Assembly: GCA_013399305.1 (NCBI GenBank)
Contig: VXAI01000159.1
Location: 186,001-250,000, forward strand
DNA from: Rostratula benghalensis
Lineage: Eukaryota > Chordata > Aves > Charadriiformes > Rostratulidae
DNA: 64,000 bases
Reading direction: 5' to 3'
Shown one piece after another: positions 62,725 to 64,000 of the stretch. The first letter of the stretch is position 1. The number at the start of each line of letters is the position of its first letter. The notes beneath the pieces are model-generated. The model did not search any database. It was not told the origin of the DNA and worked only from the letters and a program-made list of their open reading frames with translations. A program made the position numbers and the translations under genes.

Positions 62725-64000
62725 GTATGAGACTGGAATATAAAGGTATAGGTATACAATGAGTATTTTTGATACATGCATATTACATATATAATTGAAA
62801 TATAGTGCATAACAACTCAGCACCTATTAATCAAATGATAGATATTTTAATTGCAAGCTATGCTGCCTGAATATCACTTCAATATCATATACACTGGACA
62901 TGAAGCTCATGCAAATTCCTTTCCGGGTCATTGAATCCCATTTCTCCAGACACTTGCACCCATTTCATATTGCCCTTTTCATAAAGATATCAGCCTCTGA
63001 CAAAGATCATTAGATATCAGTTTATGGATAAAACTCATCAGTTTTCTTCCATCTACAAGGCTATTCCCAGCCCACTACTTTAGGTAGTAAAAGCCTCTTC
63101 AGATTTCCAACCTGTTTTAATTCATGGCAAGATTTAGTCAGCTCTTTCTTCTCCACGATGTTTACTCCTAAGAAGTATCTATATAGTGCAATCACGTCAC
63201 CCCCAAGGAGAGAGAATGGACTCAAACCAACCCTTTCAAAAAGCATTTGAAGCTACATTCATTGTGTTGACTCTTGGCCCTTAGTAAAACACACACCCAG
63301 AAACAGTTCCCACAGTTTTTAAGGCGAATACAGCTCTGTCTTACGGGTTGCCATCTGTAGCTCCTTGTCTACGTACAAACCATGGGAAAGTTTAAGCTGC
63401 CGAGATGTTCATGGTGAAAATAATGCCAGGTGTATAGGTCCTTTATGGAAAAGTTGAACTTACATCGGTAAAGCCAGCAGTGAGATTCTTTTCAGGAAAG
63501 ATCCAATTAATCAACTATTTCATAAGGAAAAAAGTAAATCAACTCACAGCCACAACGAAAATCTTTGTTATTTAGAAACATGCAGTGGTATTTCACTAAC
63601 AGACAGCAGAAACCCTGCTATGCAATACCTGCTTTAGAGCTAGGGAATCTGCCACTAGTTCATTAGTGCCTTTCCCTGCTGATTAATCATGGTAAATTGG
63701 TGCAGATCAAATCAGAATAGCCAAACTGTCTCATACTGTTCTAAAAAATATCAAAGGTGAGCCCCTTCCTAAAGGCCCTCCAGTTAGGTTGGTGGGTTCA
63801 GTTGGTGGGTAAGCCCTTGAAAAGAAATGCTCTTATGATTGCCATACTCACCAGGAAACAAAGCACAGAGTAGGAAGCTTTTATTCAGATGTAAAAAGCA
63901 GGCTGTATTACCCAATAGTCAGCCATTTGCATGATGATGGGGAAAATGAAAGAGACACCCGTGGAAAGCAATTCAACAGCTTGAATGAGAAAATTGTTGT

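Noticed and set aside
1..64000. Prokaryotic operons, phage, CRISPR arrays or a novel defence-type system
   Set aside because: No long frames, ribosome binding sites, gene clustering or spaced direct repeats. CR1 elements and CpG depletion place the DNA in a bird genome.

Overview
The window looks like nuclear DNA of a bird. The evidence is three pieces of CR1, the dominant LINE of birds and other reptiles. Two of them reach the CR1 3' end, and the best preserved one ends in the diagnostic ATTCTATG-type octamers. The rest is AT-rich and CpG-poor, with few recognisable repeats (about 0.8 kb of CR1 in 64 kb). There are no long open frames, no tRNA or rRNA genes, no CRISPR array and no prokaryotic gene layout. 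The longest stop-free frame with a start codon is 169 codons, about what chance gives in this much AT-rich DNA.

Layout. 1-8.3 kb: non-coding, with two or three weak minus-strand exon-like stretches near 2.0-3.4 kb. 8.3-24.5 kb: the only part where I can argue for a protein-coding gene. It would run on the minus strand, with exon-like segments at 24.4, 21.8, 19.6, 16.6, 14.3, 12.1, 10.3, 9.2 and 9.0 kb, and a stop codon at 8809-8811. Several of these have strong splice signals and compatible reading phases. The last segment reads like a genuine protein C-terminus. A CR1 copy (9574-10061, plus) and a short CR1 tail (15161-15286, minus) would lie in its introns. I do not recognise the protein and give no symbol. 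24.5-42 kb: non-coding, with a third CR1 relic (about 37.03-37.25 kb, minus), several short palindromes and inverted repeats, and homeodomain-like AT motifs that could be conserved regulatory DNA. 42-64 kb: mostly non-coding. Isolated exon-like segments lie at 42.6, 50.1-50.3 and 54.3 kb (minus) and 62.5-62.7 kb (plus). There is a CpG-dense patch at 48.13-48.20 kb, two short tandem duplications (50.6 and 52.0 kb) and long poly-T/poly-A runs.

All exon calls are readings by eye: splice-site consensus, open frame, phase and amino-acid composition. No homology search was possible. The same approach also yields exon-like signals on both strands at one place (28.2 kb), so some short candidates are certainly false. 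I found no convincing novel multi-gene system. The most useful leads are the minus-strand gene model at 8.8-24.5 kb and the low-cysteine, proline-rich frame at 62.5 kb.
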